A DNA stretch of 64,000 nucleotides. It comes from Sphingobacterium phlebotomi (lineage in GTDB: Bacteria > Bacteroidota > Bacteroidia > Sphingobacteriales > Sphingobacteriaceae). This document shows, piece after piece, positions 1-9,589 of this stretch. Location: the NCBI RefSeq assembly GCF_008180195.1, contig NZ_VTAV01000001.1:868001-932000 (forward strand). Reading direction: 5' to 3'. Both the position numbers and the translations under genes were made by a program. Within the stretch, counting starts at the first letter, position 1; every line of letters begins with the position of its first letter. The notes beneath the pieces were generated by a model. That model did no database searches, had not been told where the DNA came from, and saw only the letters and a list, made by a program, of their open reading frames with translations.

Positions 1-3000
1 TTTGGTATACACTGGAGGGACGTAACCCCGAAACCGGAAAACCCGCAGGAGGCTGGGATCCCGATGAGCTGCGCACGATCCAGGATTTCTATGCCAAATA
101 TAATTTGGCAGCATCAGAGGGGGTTTCCGAAGTGGCTTCCATCGGAGGTTTTGTTAAGGAATACCAAGTCGATATCAATCCGGATGCGATGCGTGCATAC
201 AATGTATCGGTAATGGATATCATGTCGGCTATCCAAAACAGCAATCTGGATATTGGTGCAGAGACAATCGAAATAAACAAAGCGGAATATTTGGTGCGCG
301 GATTGGGTTATCTAAAAAGTGTCCAGGATCTGGAAGATGCCGTAGTGGCTGTGCGCAATAATATTCCCGTAAAGATAAAAGACGTCGGATTTGTAAATTT
401 AGGTCCATCTACCCGACGCGGCGGATTGGATAAAGAAGGCGTGGAAGCAGTTGGCGGTGTGGTGGTAGCGCGACATGGAACCAACCCCATGGAGGTCATC
501 AATAATGTCAAGGCGAAGATCAAAGAAATGGAGGCAGGTTTCCCTCAAAAAACATTAGAGGATGGGACTATTTCAAAAGTCACCGTCGTTCCGTTTTATG
601 ACCGCTCGGGTTTAATCCAGGAAACCATCGGGACGCTGGAAAATGCTTTAGCCCATGAAATACTGATCTGCATTATCGTTGTCATCGTCTTGGTGATCAA
701 TCTCCGCGCATCAATTCTTATATCCAGCCTCTTGCCCATCGGTGTGTTGGCGACTTTCATTATTATGAAACAGATGGATGTAGAAGCGAACATCGTTGCT
801 CTTTCGGGTATCGCCATTGCCATTGGTGTTATGGTTGATGTTGGGATCGTCTTTATCGAGAGTATTTTGCGCCATATTGATGAAGAACGAGCTAAAGGCG
901 TTGAAAGTAAAGGGAAAGTCTTGGTAAAATTGATTTCTCGTGCTGTGACGGAAGTTTCAGGAGCTTTGTCAACGGCAATGCTCACCACGATCATCAGCTT
1001 TTTACCTGTTTTTATGATGGAAGCACAAGAAGGTAAGTTGTTCGGTCCCTTGGCATACACCAAAACCTTTGCTTTGGTTTCAGCCTTTGTGTTAGGCATT
1101 ATTATCTTGCCAACACTAGCTTATTATATATTTTCAATCCGTATCAATGGGAGTAAAGTTCGCCGGATAGCCAACTACGTTTTGGTAGTTGCCGGTATCG
1201 CTCTTTGGATCTATACAGGTGTTTTTGTCGCGTTCGCATTGACTTTGATCGGAGTCAACAACCTGTTTACACCAAGATGGAAAGGAGAAAAAATTGCCAA
1301 CTACGTTAATGTAGCTATCACACTTTTTGTAGCGATGTATTACCTGACGGTTGAGTGGCTGCCACTCGGCACGCAGGCAAGCACCACACTTAACTTTGTG
1401 TTCGTGTTCTTTGCCATTGGTTCCATCCTGGGAATGTTATGGGCATTGGTGATCTATTATGAACAGATCCTGCGTTGGTCACTTTCCAACCGGTGGAAAT
1501 TCATGGCCATCCCTATCATTACTTTATTATTCGGAATGTTAGCATGGATGGGCGTAGAGAAGAGTTTTGGTTTTGTTGCAAATGGCTTCGAAAAGACAGG
1601 TTGGAAATCATTTCGGGAGACTGCCTTCTGGCAAAAATCCACCGAAACATTTCCCGGTATCGGGGAGGAATTTATGCCAAGCCTCAATGAAGGTTCTTTC
1701 CTTTTGATGCCCACCAGTATGCCGCATACTGGGATTGAACAAAACCTGCAATTGATCAGAACACTTGATAAACGTATTCAAAACATACCGGAAGTCGAAC
1801 TTATCGTAGGAAAATGGGGCCGTGTGAATTCTGCACTTGATCCTGCGCCCACACAGATGTTTGAAAATACGATCAATTATATCCCGGAATTTTATCTGGA
1901 TGAAGACGGGCACCGTGAAAGATTCAAGGTAAACAGTTCCGGAGAATTCGTGTTGAAAGGCGACAAGACCTATGCTGTTTCCAATGGTTTCCGTTCCATA
2001 CCACGCGACAGTCTGATTGAAGATAAAAGCGGAAAATTTTTCCGCAGATGGCGTCCCGAAATTAAAAAAGCCGAAGATATCTGGCAAGAGATCGTCAATG
2101 TTTCCCATCTGCCCGGATTGACTTCCGCTCCTAAGCTGCAACCGATAGAAGCGAGAATGGTGATGCTTTCTACGGGCATGAGGGCTCCGATGGGGTTAAA
2201 GGTATCGGGCCCGGATTTGGAGTCGATTGAAATCGGTGGCAAGGCCTTGGAAGCAGCGTTAAAGGATGTTCCATCTGTTATGCCATCGACCGTTTTCTAC
2301 GACCGTGCTGTAGGCGCACCCTATATCGAAATCCATCTGAACCGGGATAGAATGGCCAGATACGGTATTACCGTTGCCGAGCTTCAAGAAGTAATCAGTG
2401 CGGCAGTCGGCGGTATGACGTTGACCACTACAGTCGAAGGCCGGGAACGGTTTCCCGTTCGCCTGCGCTACCCGCGAGAATTACGGGATGACCCGGATGC
2501 GTTGCGAAAAATAATCATTCCGACAGCTACAGGAGCTCAGATTCCATTGGGGGATGTGGTGGATGTTGAATATGCCAAGGGCGCTCAGATGATCCAAAGT
2601 GAAAATACCTTTTTGTTGGGTTATGTAATCTTTGATAAAAAAAGTGGCATAGCGGAAGTCGACGTAGTACACGAAGCGGATCAACTCCTAAAGGAAAAAA
2701 TAGCGTCTGGAGAACTCGATTTACCCAACGGGGTGACGTATAAGTTTGCCGGAAATTATGAACAGCAAGAACGTGCCGCAAAAAGGCTAATGTTTATTAT
2801 ACCACTGAGTTTGTTAGCCATTTTAGTAATTCTCTACTTTCAGTTCCGAACGGTTACAGCATCGTTAATTCATTTTTCCGGTGTTTTTGTAGCACTTGCA
2901 GGTGGCTTTATTTTATTATGGCTTTACGGGCAGCCCTGGTTTATGGACTTCTCTGTCGGAGGGACAAATATGAGGGATCTGTTCCAGATGCACAGCATCA

Positions 3001-3398
3001 ATCTCAGCATTGCCGTTTGGGTAGGATTTATCGCCCTGTTCGGACTGGCGACGAGTGATGGTGTATTAATGGGAACATACATCCACGATACATTTGAAGC
3101 ACGGAACCCCAGAACAAAAGATGAAATACGGGAAGCAGTCATATACGCAGGCTTAAAGCGTGTCAGACCGGCAGCGATGACCACTGCTACAGCACTGATC
3201 GCCTTACTGCCTGTCCTGACCTCTACCGGTAAAGGTGCGGAAATCATGGTACCAATGGCCATCCCGACTTTCGGCGGCATGCTGATCCAATCCATGACCA
3301 TGTTTGTAGTCCCGGTATTCCAGTGCTGGTGGAGGGAATCTGCCACGAAAAAAGAAAATAGAAAAAATAATAAAAATATAGCGAATGAAAACGAATAA
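1..3398 (+). CDS. cusA: CusA/CzcA-type heavy-metal RND efflux permease (5' end outside window)
   Basis: Inner-membrane proton-driven pump of a tripartite efflux system, probably exporting Cu(I)/Ag(I) or other metal from periplasm or cytoplasm through the TolC-like partner encoded next. The reading frame is open from the window edge (first full codon at 3), so the N-terminus is missing. Visible features are the porter-domain motif AEYLVRGLGYL, the TM4 proton-relay region GIAIAIGVMVDVGIVFIES with Asp and Glu, and the C-terminal porter and membrane half ending in ENE. About four extra hydrophobic segments lie between the two RND halves, which I believe is common in Bacteroidota homologues. Of the three Met residues that bind copper in E. 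coli CusA only the first equivalent (RMVMLSTG) is kept; the others are Ile and Thr, so the metal is uncertain. The gene overlaps tolC by 14 nt, which implies coupled translation. Confidence 0.93.
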   Translation, partial: WYTLEGRNPETGKPAGGWDPDELRTIQDFYAKYNLAASEGVSEVASIGGFVKEYQVDINPDAMRAYNVSVMDIMSAIQNSNLDIGAETIEINKAEYLVRGLGYLKSVQDLEDAVVAVRNNIPVKIKDVGFVNLGPSTRRGGLDKEGVEAVGGVVVARHGTNPMEVINNVKAKIKEMEAGFPQKTLEDGTISKVTVVPFYDRSGLIQETIGTLENALAHEILICIIVVIVLVINLRASILISSLLPIGVLATFIIMKQMDVEANIVALSGIAIAIGVMVDVGIVFIESILRHIDEERAKGVESKGKVLVKLISRAVTEVSGALSTAMLTTIISFLPVFMMEAQEGKLFGPLAYTKTFALVSAFVLGIIILPTLAYYIFSIRINGSKVRRIANYVLVVAGIALWIYTGVFVAFALTLIGVNNLFTPRWKGEKIANYVNVAITLFVAMYYLTVEWLPLGTQASTTLNFVFVFFAIGSILGMLWALVIYYEQILRWSLSNRWKFMAIPIITLLFGMLAWMGVEKSFGFVANGFEKTGWKSFRETAFWQKSTETFPGIGEEFMPSLNEGSFLLMPTSMPHTGIEQNLQLIRTLDKRIQNIPEVELIVGKWGRVNSALDPAPTQMFENTINYIPEFYLDEDGHRERFKVNSSGEFVLKGDKTYAVSNGFRSIPRDSLIEDKSGKFFRRWRPEIKKAEDIWQEIVNVSHLPGLTSAPKLQPIEARMVMLSTGMRAPMGLKVSGPDLESIEIGGKALEAALKDVPSVMPSTVFYDRAVGAPYIEIHLNRDRMARYGITVAELQEVISAAVGGMTLTTTVEGRERFPVRLRYPRELRDDPDALRKIIIPTATGAQIPLGDVVDVEYAKGAQMIQSENTFLLGYVIFDKKSGIAEVDVVHEADQLLKEKIASGELDLPNGVTYKFAGNYEQQERAAKRLMFIIPLSLLAILVILYFQFRTVTASLIHFSGVFVALAGGFILLWLYGQPWFMDFSVGGTNMRDLFQMHSINLSIAVWVGFIALFGLATSDGVLMGTYIHDTFEARNPRTKDEIREAVIYAGLKRVRPAAMTTATALIALLPVLTSTGKGAEIMVPMAIPTFGGMLIQSMTMFVVPVFQCWWRESATKKENRKNNKNIANENE

Positions 3399-4851
3399 GA
3401 TAAATCGGTATATAACCGTGGCTGTATTAACAAGCTTAAGCATTTTTTCGCAAGCTTTAGCCCAAGACTACCCCACCGATTCGCTGTCTTATTATATACA
3501 AGTCGCAATCGAAAATAATCCGGGTGTAAAATCACAAAAGTATGCGCATGAGGCATACCTTGAAAAAATTCCGCAAGCCGGAGCATACCAAGACCCGGAA
3601 TTGTCCATGGAAGCATATACGATGCCTATGGAAATTATAGGAGGGCGTTCTATTGGAAATGTAAGCTTGATGCAGATGTTCCCATGGTTTGGCACGAGAA
3701 AAGCAGCTCGCACAGAGGCTACACATATGGCCAATATGCAAGATCAACAGTATCGGGAAGCCATAAATAATCTGATCCTTCAGGTCAGCACACAGTGGTA
3801 CACGATGCAAAAATTGAACGAGCAACTCAAGAATAATCAGGAAAACCAAGTGTTTCTAAAACAATTGGAACAATTGGCAATACGGAAATTCTCTGCGCCC
3901 TCAAGCACCTCACAATCAAGTGTAGCACCCGTCGTAAGCAGTAATACGCCTTCCTCACCAACCAGATCTAGTGCTTCATCGGGTATGGGAGGGATGAGTA
4001 TGGGAGGAGGCAATTCAGCTCCTGCTACTAATCAGAATATGAGTATGCCGTCCGGTGGTGGCATGGGAGCAATGGAAGGTGGCTCCGGATCGGGTATGTC
4101 AGAGGTGCTTCGTATCCAATTGGAAATCGCTGAAATTGAAAATAACATTGAAAGTTTACATGCCCAGATCAAAGCCGAAAAAGCGAAATTCAATGCATTG
4201 CTGAACAGGGAAGCCAATGAAGAAGTAATGTTGGGACAAGAGATCCACAAGCTGAATTTTTTATATAGCGAGGAAGAAGCGCTGAGGGTTATTGAGACAA
4301 ACAACCCCATGCTTGAAATGATTACCGAAGAAGGATTGGCATTTAAGGCAAAAGCGGAAATGGATCGGAAAATGAGTTACCCTATGATTGGTATCGGTGT
4401 GGAATACATGGTTGTGGGAAAGACGAATAATTCAATGCTGGCAATGGACGGGATGAACGGCAAGGATATGGTCATGCCCATGGTTTCAGTGAGCCTGCCA
4501 CTCTTCCGTAAAAAGTACAATGCACAGCAAAACGAAAGCAGATTATGGCGAAAATCAAGCGAAGAGAACTTTAAAAACACGTTTAACGCTTTGAAAAGTG
4601 AATTTTATAGTTTCAAAAGCCAATTGGATGATGCTGAACGTGTCATGAAACTGTACGAAAAACAAACTACGCTTGCCCAAACGACATATAACCTGATCGT
4701 AAAAGAGTTTGTTACGGGTAAAAGTGACTTGACCAACGTTATTCAGGTGCAACGGCAATTATTGGATTATCAGCTAAGGAAAGCTGAGGCCCTTGCCAAC
4801 TATAATACGATGGTTGTCTCGATAAAAAAATTATTAGCAGACCATAAATAA
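3385..4851 (+). CDS. TolC-family outer-membrane efflux protein with Met/Ser/Gly-rich insert
   Basis: Outer-membrane channel of the Cus-type efflux system. The 488-residue product starts with a signal peptide (cleavage likely after SQALA) followed by TolC-type helical repeats. Between about residues 172 and 240 the coiled coil is interrupted by a low-complexity segment rich in Ser, Gly and Met (GMGGMSMGGG, NQNMSMPSGGGMG). Met clusters of this kind can bind Cu(I), so the insert may be a periplasmic copper trap; that is inference. The start overlaps the end of the cusA-like gene, and the CusB-like gene follows after 25 bp, so the three form one operon. Confidence 0.9.
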   Translation: MKTNKINRYITVAVLTSLSIFSQALAQDYPTDSLSYYIQVAIENNPGVKSQKYAHEAYLEKIPQAGAYQDPELSMEAYTMPMEIIGGRSIGNVSLMQMFPWFGTRKAARTEATHMANMQDQQYREAINNLILQVSTQWYTMQKLNEQLKNNQENQVFLKQLEQLAIRKFSAPSSTSQSSVAPVVSSNTPSSPTRSSASSGMGGMSMGGGNSAPATNQNMSMPSGGGMGAMEGGSGSGMSEVLRIQLEIAEIENNIESLHAQIKAEKAKFNALLNREANEEVMLGQEIHKLNFLYSEEEALRVIETNNPMLEMITEEGLAFKAKAEMDRKMSYPMIGIGVEYMVVGKTNNSMLAMDGMNGKDMVMPMVSVSLPLFRKKYNAQQNESRLWRKSSEENFKNTFNALKSEFYSFKSQLDDAERVMKLYEKQTTLAQTTYNLIVKEFVTGKSDLTNVIQVQRQLLDYQLRKAEALANYNTMVVSIKKLLADHK

Positions 4852-4876
4852 TGAAATTATTTTAAAATTCTTAGCA

Positions 4877-6460
4877 ATGAATAAACTGAAAAATATTTTT
4901 AGAAATAAGGCGGTAACTTACGGGCTTATGTTGTTGTCCGGACTACTGCTTGGCTGGGCGATATTTGGCGGAAATTCGTCCCATGATCACAGTCATGACC
5001 TTGAAATGGAAGTGACCGAGGACGGAGAAACAGTATGGACTTGCTCCATGCACCCCCAGATCAGAATGGATAAACCGGGGAAGTGCCCAATATGTGCTAT
5101 GGATCTAATTCCCTTGAAATCATCCGGGGGAGGTGATGGTGTAATTGACGATGATGCCATCCAGATGTCAGAAGAAGCCATAGCATTGGCGAATATCCAG
5201 ACTTCGGTTGTCGGCCACCAAGACGCTGTTAAAGACGTCCAACTGTATGGGACTATCCAGGTGGACGAACGTTTACAACAATCCCAAACATCGCATGTCA
5301 ATGGACGTATTGAAAATCTTTACGTAACCTTTACCGGCGAGTCGGTAAGAGAAGGCCAGCTGATAGCCAAAATCTATTCGCCCGATTTATTGACGGCGCA
5401 GCAAGAATTGCTCGAAGCTGCAAAATTGCAGGATATGCAGCCCCTCCTATTGGATGCCGCGAAAGAGAAGCTGAGTTTATGGAAGGTGTCAGAGGATCAG
5501 ATAAGCAAAATATTGACATCCAACGAAGTTTCACCCTACGTCAATATATATGCGAATACAAGTGGTGTTGTCATAGCAAAAAATGTAAACCCGGGCGATT
5601 ATATCGGCCAAGGGAGCGTCTTGTACACCATTTCAAACCTTTCCAAGTTATGGGCGGTTTTTGATGCGTATGAAACAGATCTGCCATTTCTAAAGGTGGG
5701 AGATCAGTTGGAATATACTTTACAGAGTGTGCCCGGAAAAGTATATAAAGGTAGGATAGCTTTTATTAATCCAATTATTGATGCCAATTCGAGAACAGCA
5801 AAGATTAGAGTTGAAGCCGATAACCGGGATCGCAATCTCAAACCTGAAATGTATGCAACAGCAAGGATCACTGCTCCTTTAAAGGGCTACAACGATGAGT
5901 TGGTCATTCCCAAGTCGGCGGTTTTATGGACAGGGAAGCGCTCCATAGTTTACGTAAAACAGCCAAATACATCCACGCCTGCTTTTAAACTTCGGGAGAT
6001 CGTCTTGGGCCCCTCATTGGGCGACCAATATGTTGTTATGTCGGGGCTGGAAAATGGCGAGGAAATCGTGACCAAGGGAGCTTTCACCGTTGATGCAAGT
6101 GCCCAGCTGGAAGGTAAAATCAGTATGATGAATAACGATGGCGCAGCATCGGCTGCCGGACATCAGCATGGCGATGCTCAAACCAATGTCAATAAGACCC
6201 ATGATATGTTGAAAGTATCAGGAAATTGTGAAATGTGCAAAAGCCGGATTGAGAAAGCGGCGAAAAGTGTCAAGGGGGTGATTTCCGCAAACTGGGATGT
6301 TAATGCCAAAGTTATCCATTTGGATTTCGATTCAAAAGTAACCTCAAAAAGTGCCATAAGCAAAGCTATTGCTAATGTTGGTCACGATACAGAGCTGGAC
6401 AAGGCTTCTAAAGAGACTTATGATGGTTTACCGAGTTGTTGTCTCTATGACCGGAGATAA
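4877..6460 (+). CDS. cusB: CusB-type membrane fusion protein with N-terminal metal-binding and C-terminal HMA domains
   Basis: Periplasmic adaptor that links the RND pump to the TolC channel. The 527-residue protein has an N-terminal membrane anchor (about 13-31), a His-rich stretch (HDHSHD), and a heavy-metal-binding domain at about 53-79 (WTCSMHPQI...CPICAMDL). Then come the barrel-sandwich and beta-barrel domains usual in CusB/HlyD adaptors. The C-terminus (about 443-527) is an HMA-like copper-chaperone domain with a GNCEMC metal site and a terminal GLPSCC motif. Having metal-binding domains at both ends suggests the adaptor itself captures and passes on metal. It is the third gene of the efflux operon, with a small haem-binding gene next. 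Confidence 0.92.
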   Translation: MNKLKNIFRNKAVTYGLMLLSGLLLGWAIFGGNSSHDHSHDLEMEVTEDGETVWTCSMHPQIRMDKPGKCPICAMDLIPLKSSGGGDGVIDDDAIQMSEEAIALANIQTSVVGHQDAVKDVQLYGTIQVDERLQQSQTSHVNGRIENLYVTFTGESVREGQLIAKIYSPDLLTAQQELLEAAKLQDMQPLLLDAAKEKLSLWKVSEDQISKILTSNEVSPYVNIYANTSGVVIAKNVNPGDYIGQGSVLYTISNLSKLWAVFDAYETDLPFLKVGDQLEYTLQSVPGKVYKGRIAFINPIIDANSRTAKIRVEADNRDRNLKPEMYATARITAPLKGYNDELVIPKSAVLWTGKRSIVYVKQPNTSTPAFKLREIVLGPSLGDQYVVMSGLENGEEIVTKGAFTVDASAQLEGKISMMNNDGAASAAGHQHGDAQTNVNKTHDMLKVSGNCEMCKSRIEKAAKSVKGVISANWDVNAKVIHLDFDSKVTSKSAISKAIANVGHDTELDKASKETYDGLPSCCLYDRR

Positions 6461-6483
6461 TGGTACTTGATTAATATTAGATC

Positions 6484-6957
6484 ATGAAAAAAAACCGAAA
6501 ACGAACGAAAGCATACAAAGTAATTTTAACAGTTCTGTTAAGTGTGTTTGTGTTAATGCAATTTATAACCCCCCAAAGGAACCTATCGCCGGTTCCTGCG
6601 GGTCAGGTTTTCGTTGATTCATTTAAGGTCGATGCAAAAGTTAATGCAATCCTGTCGGTATCATGCTATGACTGCCATAGCAACAATACCCAATACCCTT
6701 GGTACACCAATGTTCAGCCTTTGGGTTGGTTCATGGCAGATCATATAACCGAAGGAAAAGAGAAATTGAACTTTGATGATTTGCCAAATTATAGCCCGAG
6801 AAGGATAAACTCAAAGTTTGCGCAGATTGTTGAGCAGATCGAAAAAGGTAAAATGCCGTTGCGTTCATATATATGGATGCACGGTGGTGCACAATTAAAC
6901 AAAGAGGAACAACAACTATTGATTAATTACTTTGATAGGCACTTAAATAAAAAATAG
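6484..6957 (+). CDS. haem-binding domain protein, membrane-anchored
   Basis: A 157-residue protein with one N-terminal hydrophobic anchor (about 11-25) and a periplasmic domain. The domain contains a c-type haem attachment motif, CYDCH at residues 61-65, followed by the SNNTQYPWY signature of the Haem_bd family (Pfam PF14376). Such proteins are often found beside metal efflux and copper genes in Bacteroidota, and their exact role is not established. A redox function in the periplasm, for instance handling Cu(I)/Cu(II), is an inference from context. It lies 23 bp after cusB and 2 bp before the DUF305 gene, so all are probably cotranscribed. Confidence 0.85.
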   Translation: MKKNRKRTKAYKVILTVLLSVFVLMQFITPQRNLSPVPAGQVFVDSFKVDAKVNAILSVSCYDCHSNNTQYPWYTNVQPLGWFMADHITEGKEKLNFDDLPNYSPRRINSKFAQIVEQIEKGKMPLRSYIWMHGGAQLNKEEQQLLINYFDRHLNKK

Positions 6958-6959
6958 TT

Positions 6960-7502
6960 ATGAAAACGCCATCACACCAGCCGGAGAATCATGGGAATAC
7001 AAACAATGATTCAAAAACTCTAAAAATAGAACATAGAAATTCATACCATTCGGGGAGCTATAAAAGGCTTTTGTGGATGATGCTCATTTCTTTTGCAACA
7101 ATGTTCGTCTTAATGTATGCCATGGTGGACAAACTCGAAAATGTAATACCTAATGTAAACCAGTTTTATATGGCCGGTCTTATGGCTTCACCAATGCTGC
7201 TTATCGAACTTTTGTTGATGCAGAAAATGTATGCCAACAAAAAACTTAATGCGATTCTTATGGGATTAGGTCTTGTGTTACTGCTTTTGTTTTGGTCTGG
7301 TATCCGTAATCAGACGGCCGTGGGCGACATACAGTTTCTTAAATCAATGATCCCACACCATGCTGGGGCGATTTTGATGGTTGAAGAAAGCAAGCTGGAA
7401 GATCCGGAAGTAAAAAAACTGGCAGAAGAAATAATTTCTGCTCAAAACCGAGAGATTGAATTTATGAAAGCTAAAATTAGGCAGCTGGAAAAAAAGGAAT
7501 AA
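6960..7502 (+). CDS. DUF305 protein with N-terminal membrane helices
   Basis: A 180-residue protein. After a polar N-terminus there are three hydrophobic segments (about 35-55, 68-83 and 93-110), then a DUF305 (ferritin-like helical) domain with the family motif FLKSMIPHHAGAILM and a second helix ending AQNREIEFMK. DUF305 proteins are frequent in copper and silver resistance islands, and the HH and Met residues are likely metal ligands. The function is not proven for the family. It is the last gene of the first operon; a 22-bp palindrome follows before the aldolase gene. Confidence 0.85.
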   Translation: MKTPSHQPENHGNTNNDSKTLKIEHRNSYHSGSYKRLLWMMLISFATMFVLMYAMVDKLENVIPNVNQFYMAGLMASPMLLIELLLMQKMYANKKLNAILMGLGLVLLLLFWSGIRNQTAVGDIQFLKSMIPHHAGAILMVEESKLEDPEVKKLAEEIISAQNREIEFMKAKIRQLEKKE

Positions 7503-7512
7503 TAGTATTGGG

Positions 7513-7534
7513 TTTTGGAATATGTATTCCAAAA
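7513..7534. promoter_or_regulatory. perfect palindrome upstream of the aldolase gene
   Basis: Two 10-nt arms (TTTTGGAATA and its complement TATTCCAAAA) separated by TG form a perfect inverted repeat, 57 bp upstream of the aldolase start. No T-tract follows on either strand, so it is not a typical intrinsic terminator. An operator for a dimeric regulator is the more likely reading; the regulator is not identified. Confidence 0.5.
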
Positions 7535-7590
7535 GCGATATCCATTGTAGTACAAACCAAAGCCTTGGAATTAATTAAAAAACAAGCATT

Positions 7591-8652
7591 ATGGATATGT
7601 ATAAAAATATAATAGATTATTTAGGCGATAATGCCTCTTATTATTTGGATCATGTTAGCGAGAAGATTCCCAAAGATAAACTTCAATTGCCCAGCAACGA
7701 TTCCATTGATAGGGTATTTGTTAACAGTAACCGTAAATTAAAGGTTTTGAGAAGCCTCTCTCAACTTTATAACCACGGGAATCTTAGCGGAACCGGATAT
7801 CTAAGTATCCTGCCAGTGGATCAGGGCATTGAACATAGCGCAGCGTTTTCGTTTTATAAAAACCCTGACTATTTTGACCCGGAGAATATCATCAGGCTCG
7901 CCGTTGAATCAGGGTGCAATGCCGTAGCATCAACGTTCGGCGGGCTGGGTCTTTATGCCAGAAAGTATGCACATAAAATCCCTTTTATTGTTAAGATCAA
8001 TCATAATGAGCTGTTGAGCTATCCGAATACTTACGACCAGATCCTATTTGGAACGGTTAAAGAGGCTTGGAATATGGGTGCGGTAGCAATAGGCGCTACA
8101 ATTTATTTTGGATCTCATGAAAGTGACCGGCAAATAAAGGAAATAGCAGAAACCTTTGCGGAAGCACATGGCTTAGGAATGGCAACTATCCTTTGGTGTT
8201 ACACCCGCAACGAAGCATTCGAAACCAAGGATAATGATTATCACAGTTCAGCGGATCTGACCGGACAGGCCAATCATTTAGGAGTAACAATACAGGCAGA
8301 TATCATAAAGCAGAAATTACCGAACACGAACCATGGTTTTAAGAACCTGCAATTTGGCAAATATGATGATGAAATGTACGAAAACCTTGCAACGGATCAC
8401 CCTATTGATCTCTGCAGATTTCAGGTAGCCAACTGTTATATGGGAAAAATTGGACTCGTCAATTCTGGGGGTGGTTCAAAAGGAGCATCAGATATGGCTG
8501 ATGCCATCAAGACAGCGGTAATTAACAAACGTGCTGGGGGTTCCGGATTGATATTGGGAAGAAAAGCTTTTCAAAGGCCTTTTAGTGAGGGGGTCGAACT
8601 ATTACAAACTGTCCAGCAAGTATATTTGGAAGATAAGATTACGGTTGCATAA
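7591..8652 (+). CDS. fbaB: class I fructose-bisphosphate aldolase (FbaB/DhnA type)
   Basis: Cleaves fructose-1,6-bisphosphate to two triose phosphates by a Schiff-base mechanism that needs no metal. The 353-residue TIM-barrel sequence shows the family signatures [28 protein letters not shown] and, near the C-terminus, [11 protein letters not shown] and [11 protein letters not shown]. This is a cytosolic glycolytic enzyme lying inside a copper-resistance island, with 88 bp to the DUF305 gene upstream and 48 bp to the ATP-cone gene downstream. A sensible but unproven reason is that it replaces metal-dependent class II aldolase when copper displaces the catalytic metal. The family assignment is secure; the stress role is inference. 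Confidence 0.92.
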   Translation: MDMYKNIIDYLGDNASYYLDHVSEKIPKDKLQLPSNDSIDRVFVNSNRKLKVLRSLSQLYNHGNLSGTGYLSILPVDQGIEHSAAFSFYKNPDYFDPENIIRLAVESGCNAVASTFGGLGLYARKYAHKIPFIVKINHNELLSYPNTYDQILFGTVKEAWNMGAVAIGATIYFGSHESDRQIKEIAETFAEAHGLGMATILWCYTRNEAFETKDNDYHSSADLTGQANHLGVTIQADIIKQKLPNTNHGFKNLQFGKYDDEMYENLATDHPIDLCRFQVANCYMGKIGLVNSGGGSKGASDMADAIKTAVINKRAGGSGLILGRKAFQRPFSEGVELLQTVQQVYLEDKITVA

Positions 8653-8700
8653 GTTTTGAGCAAAATGCTCATCTTCAGCAAGGAAACCTAAACAGGAAAG

Positions 8701-9552
8701 ATGAAAACAGTAAAAATAAAAAAATACTCAGGGGAATTGGAGGATTTTGATATGAACAAGCTTATTAATTCTCTTCGGCGATCGCAAGCAGATGAGAATC
8801 TCGTCCAGCATGTGGCTCGTAATATCGTGGATCAAGTTGAAGAAGGGATGACCACCAAAAAGATCTATCAGATGGCTTTTAATATGCTTAAAAGTAGATC
8901 CCGGATAAGTGCTTCAAAGTATAAGCTTAAAAAAGCCCTTATGGAATTGGGGCCATCCGGCTTTCCCTTTGAAAAATTGGTAGGTAAACTGATGGAATTC
9001 GAAGGCTTTAATACTCAGGTTGGCGTTATTGTTCAGGGGAACTGTGTTTCACACGAAATAGATGTGATCGCAGAAAAGGAGAACAACCATTATATGATTG
9101 AATGTAAATATCATAGTGGTCAAGGACGGTTCTGTAATGTAAAGACGCCGCTGTATGTTCAATCGAGACTCATGGACGTCAAGCAACGATGGAAGAGTCA
9201 AGTTGAACATGACGCTAAACTCCACCGGGGAGGACTTTATACCAATACCCGTTTCACCACCGATGCAATTCAGTATGGAACCTGCGTTGATTTAATGCTT
9301 GTTAGCTGGGATTATCCCCCGCAAAATTCATTGAAGGTGAGAATTGATAAAGCTGGTCTATATCCTTTAACAGCATTGGCTACTCTCACTAAAACTGAAA
9401 AAAGACAGCTGTTGGACAAAGGAATAGTACTTTGCAAAGAAGTATACGAAAATCCAATCTTGTTAGAGCAATTGGGAGTAAATGAATCAAGGCAAAAGAA
9501 AATCTTGGATGACTCCTTAAAATTATGTAGCGCCTTTAACACTTTAATATAA
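8701..9552 (+). CDS. ATP-cone domain fused to Mrr-like restriction endonuclease domain
   Basis: A 283-residue cytosolic protein. Residues 1-90 resemble the ATP-cone, the nucleotide-sensing domain of NrdR and ribonucleotide reductases (start VKIKKYSGELEDFDMNKL, later TTKKIYQMAFNML). Residues about 95-180 resemble an Mrr-type PD-(D/E)XK nuclease, with the catalytic elements EIDVIA and MIECKYH (Asp, then Glu-x-Lys). The C-terminal 100 residues are unassigned. The nuclease residues look intact, so it could cut DNA or RNA under nucleotide control, but no function is known to me. It lies between the aldolase and the copper ATPase (37 bp), in the same direction. Confidence 0.8.
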   Translation: MKTVKIKKYSGELEDFDMNKLINSLRRSQADENLVQHVARNIVDQVEEGMTTKKIYQMAFNMLKSRSRISASKYKLKKALMELGPSGFPFEKLVGKLMEFEGFNTQVGVIVQGNCVSHEIDVIAEKENNHYMIECKYHSGQGRFCNVKTPLYVQSRLMDVKQRWKSQVEHDAKLHRGGLYTNTRFTTDAIQYGTCVDLMLVSWDYPPQNSLKVRIDKAGLYPLTALATLTKTEKRQLLDKGIVLCKEVYENPILLEQLGVNESRQKKILDDSLKLCSAFNTLI

Positions 9553-9589
9553 AGTACAACTGTCATTTTAAACTATAAATCAATATAAT

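Noticed and set aside
2924..3616. 230-codon minus-strand frame across the cusA/tolC junction
   Set aside because: Both overlapping plus-strand genes are clear family members; the frame has no domain.
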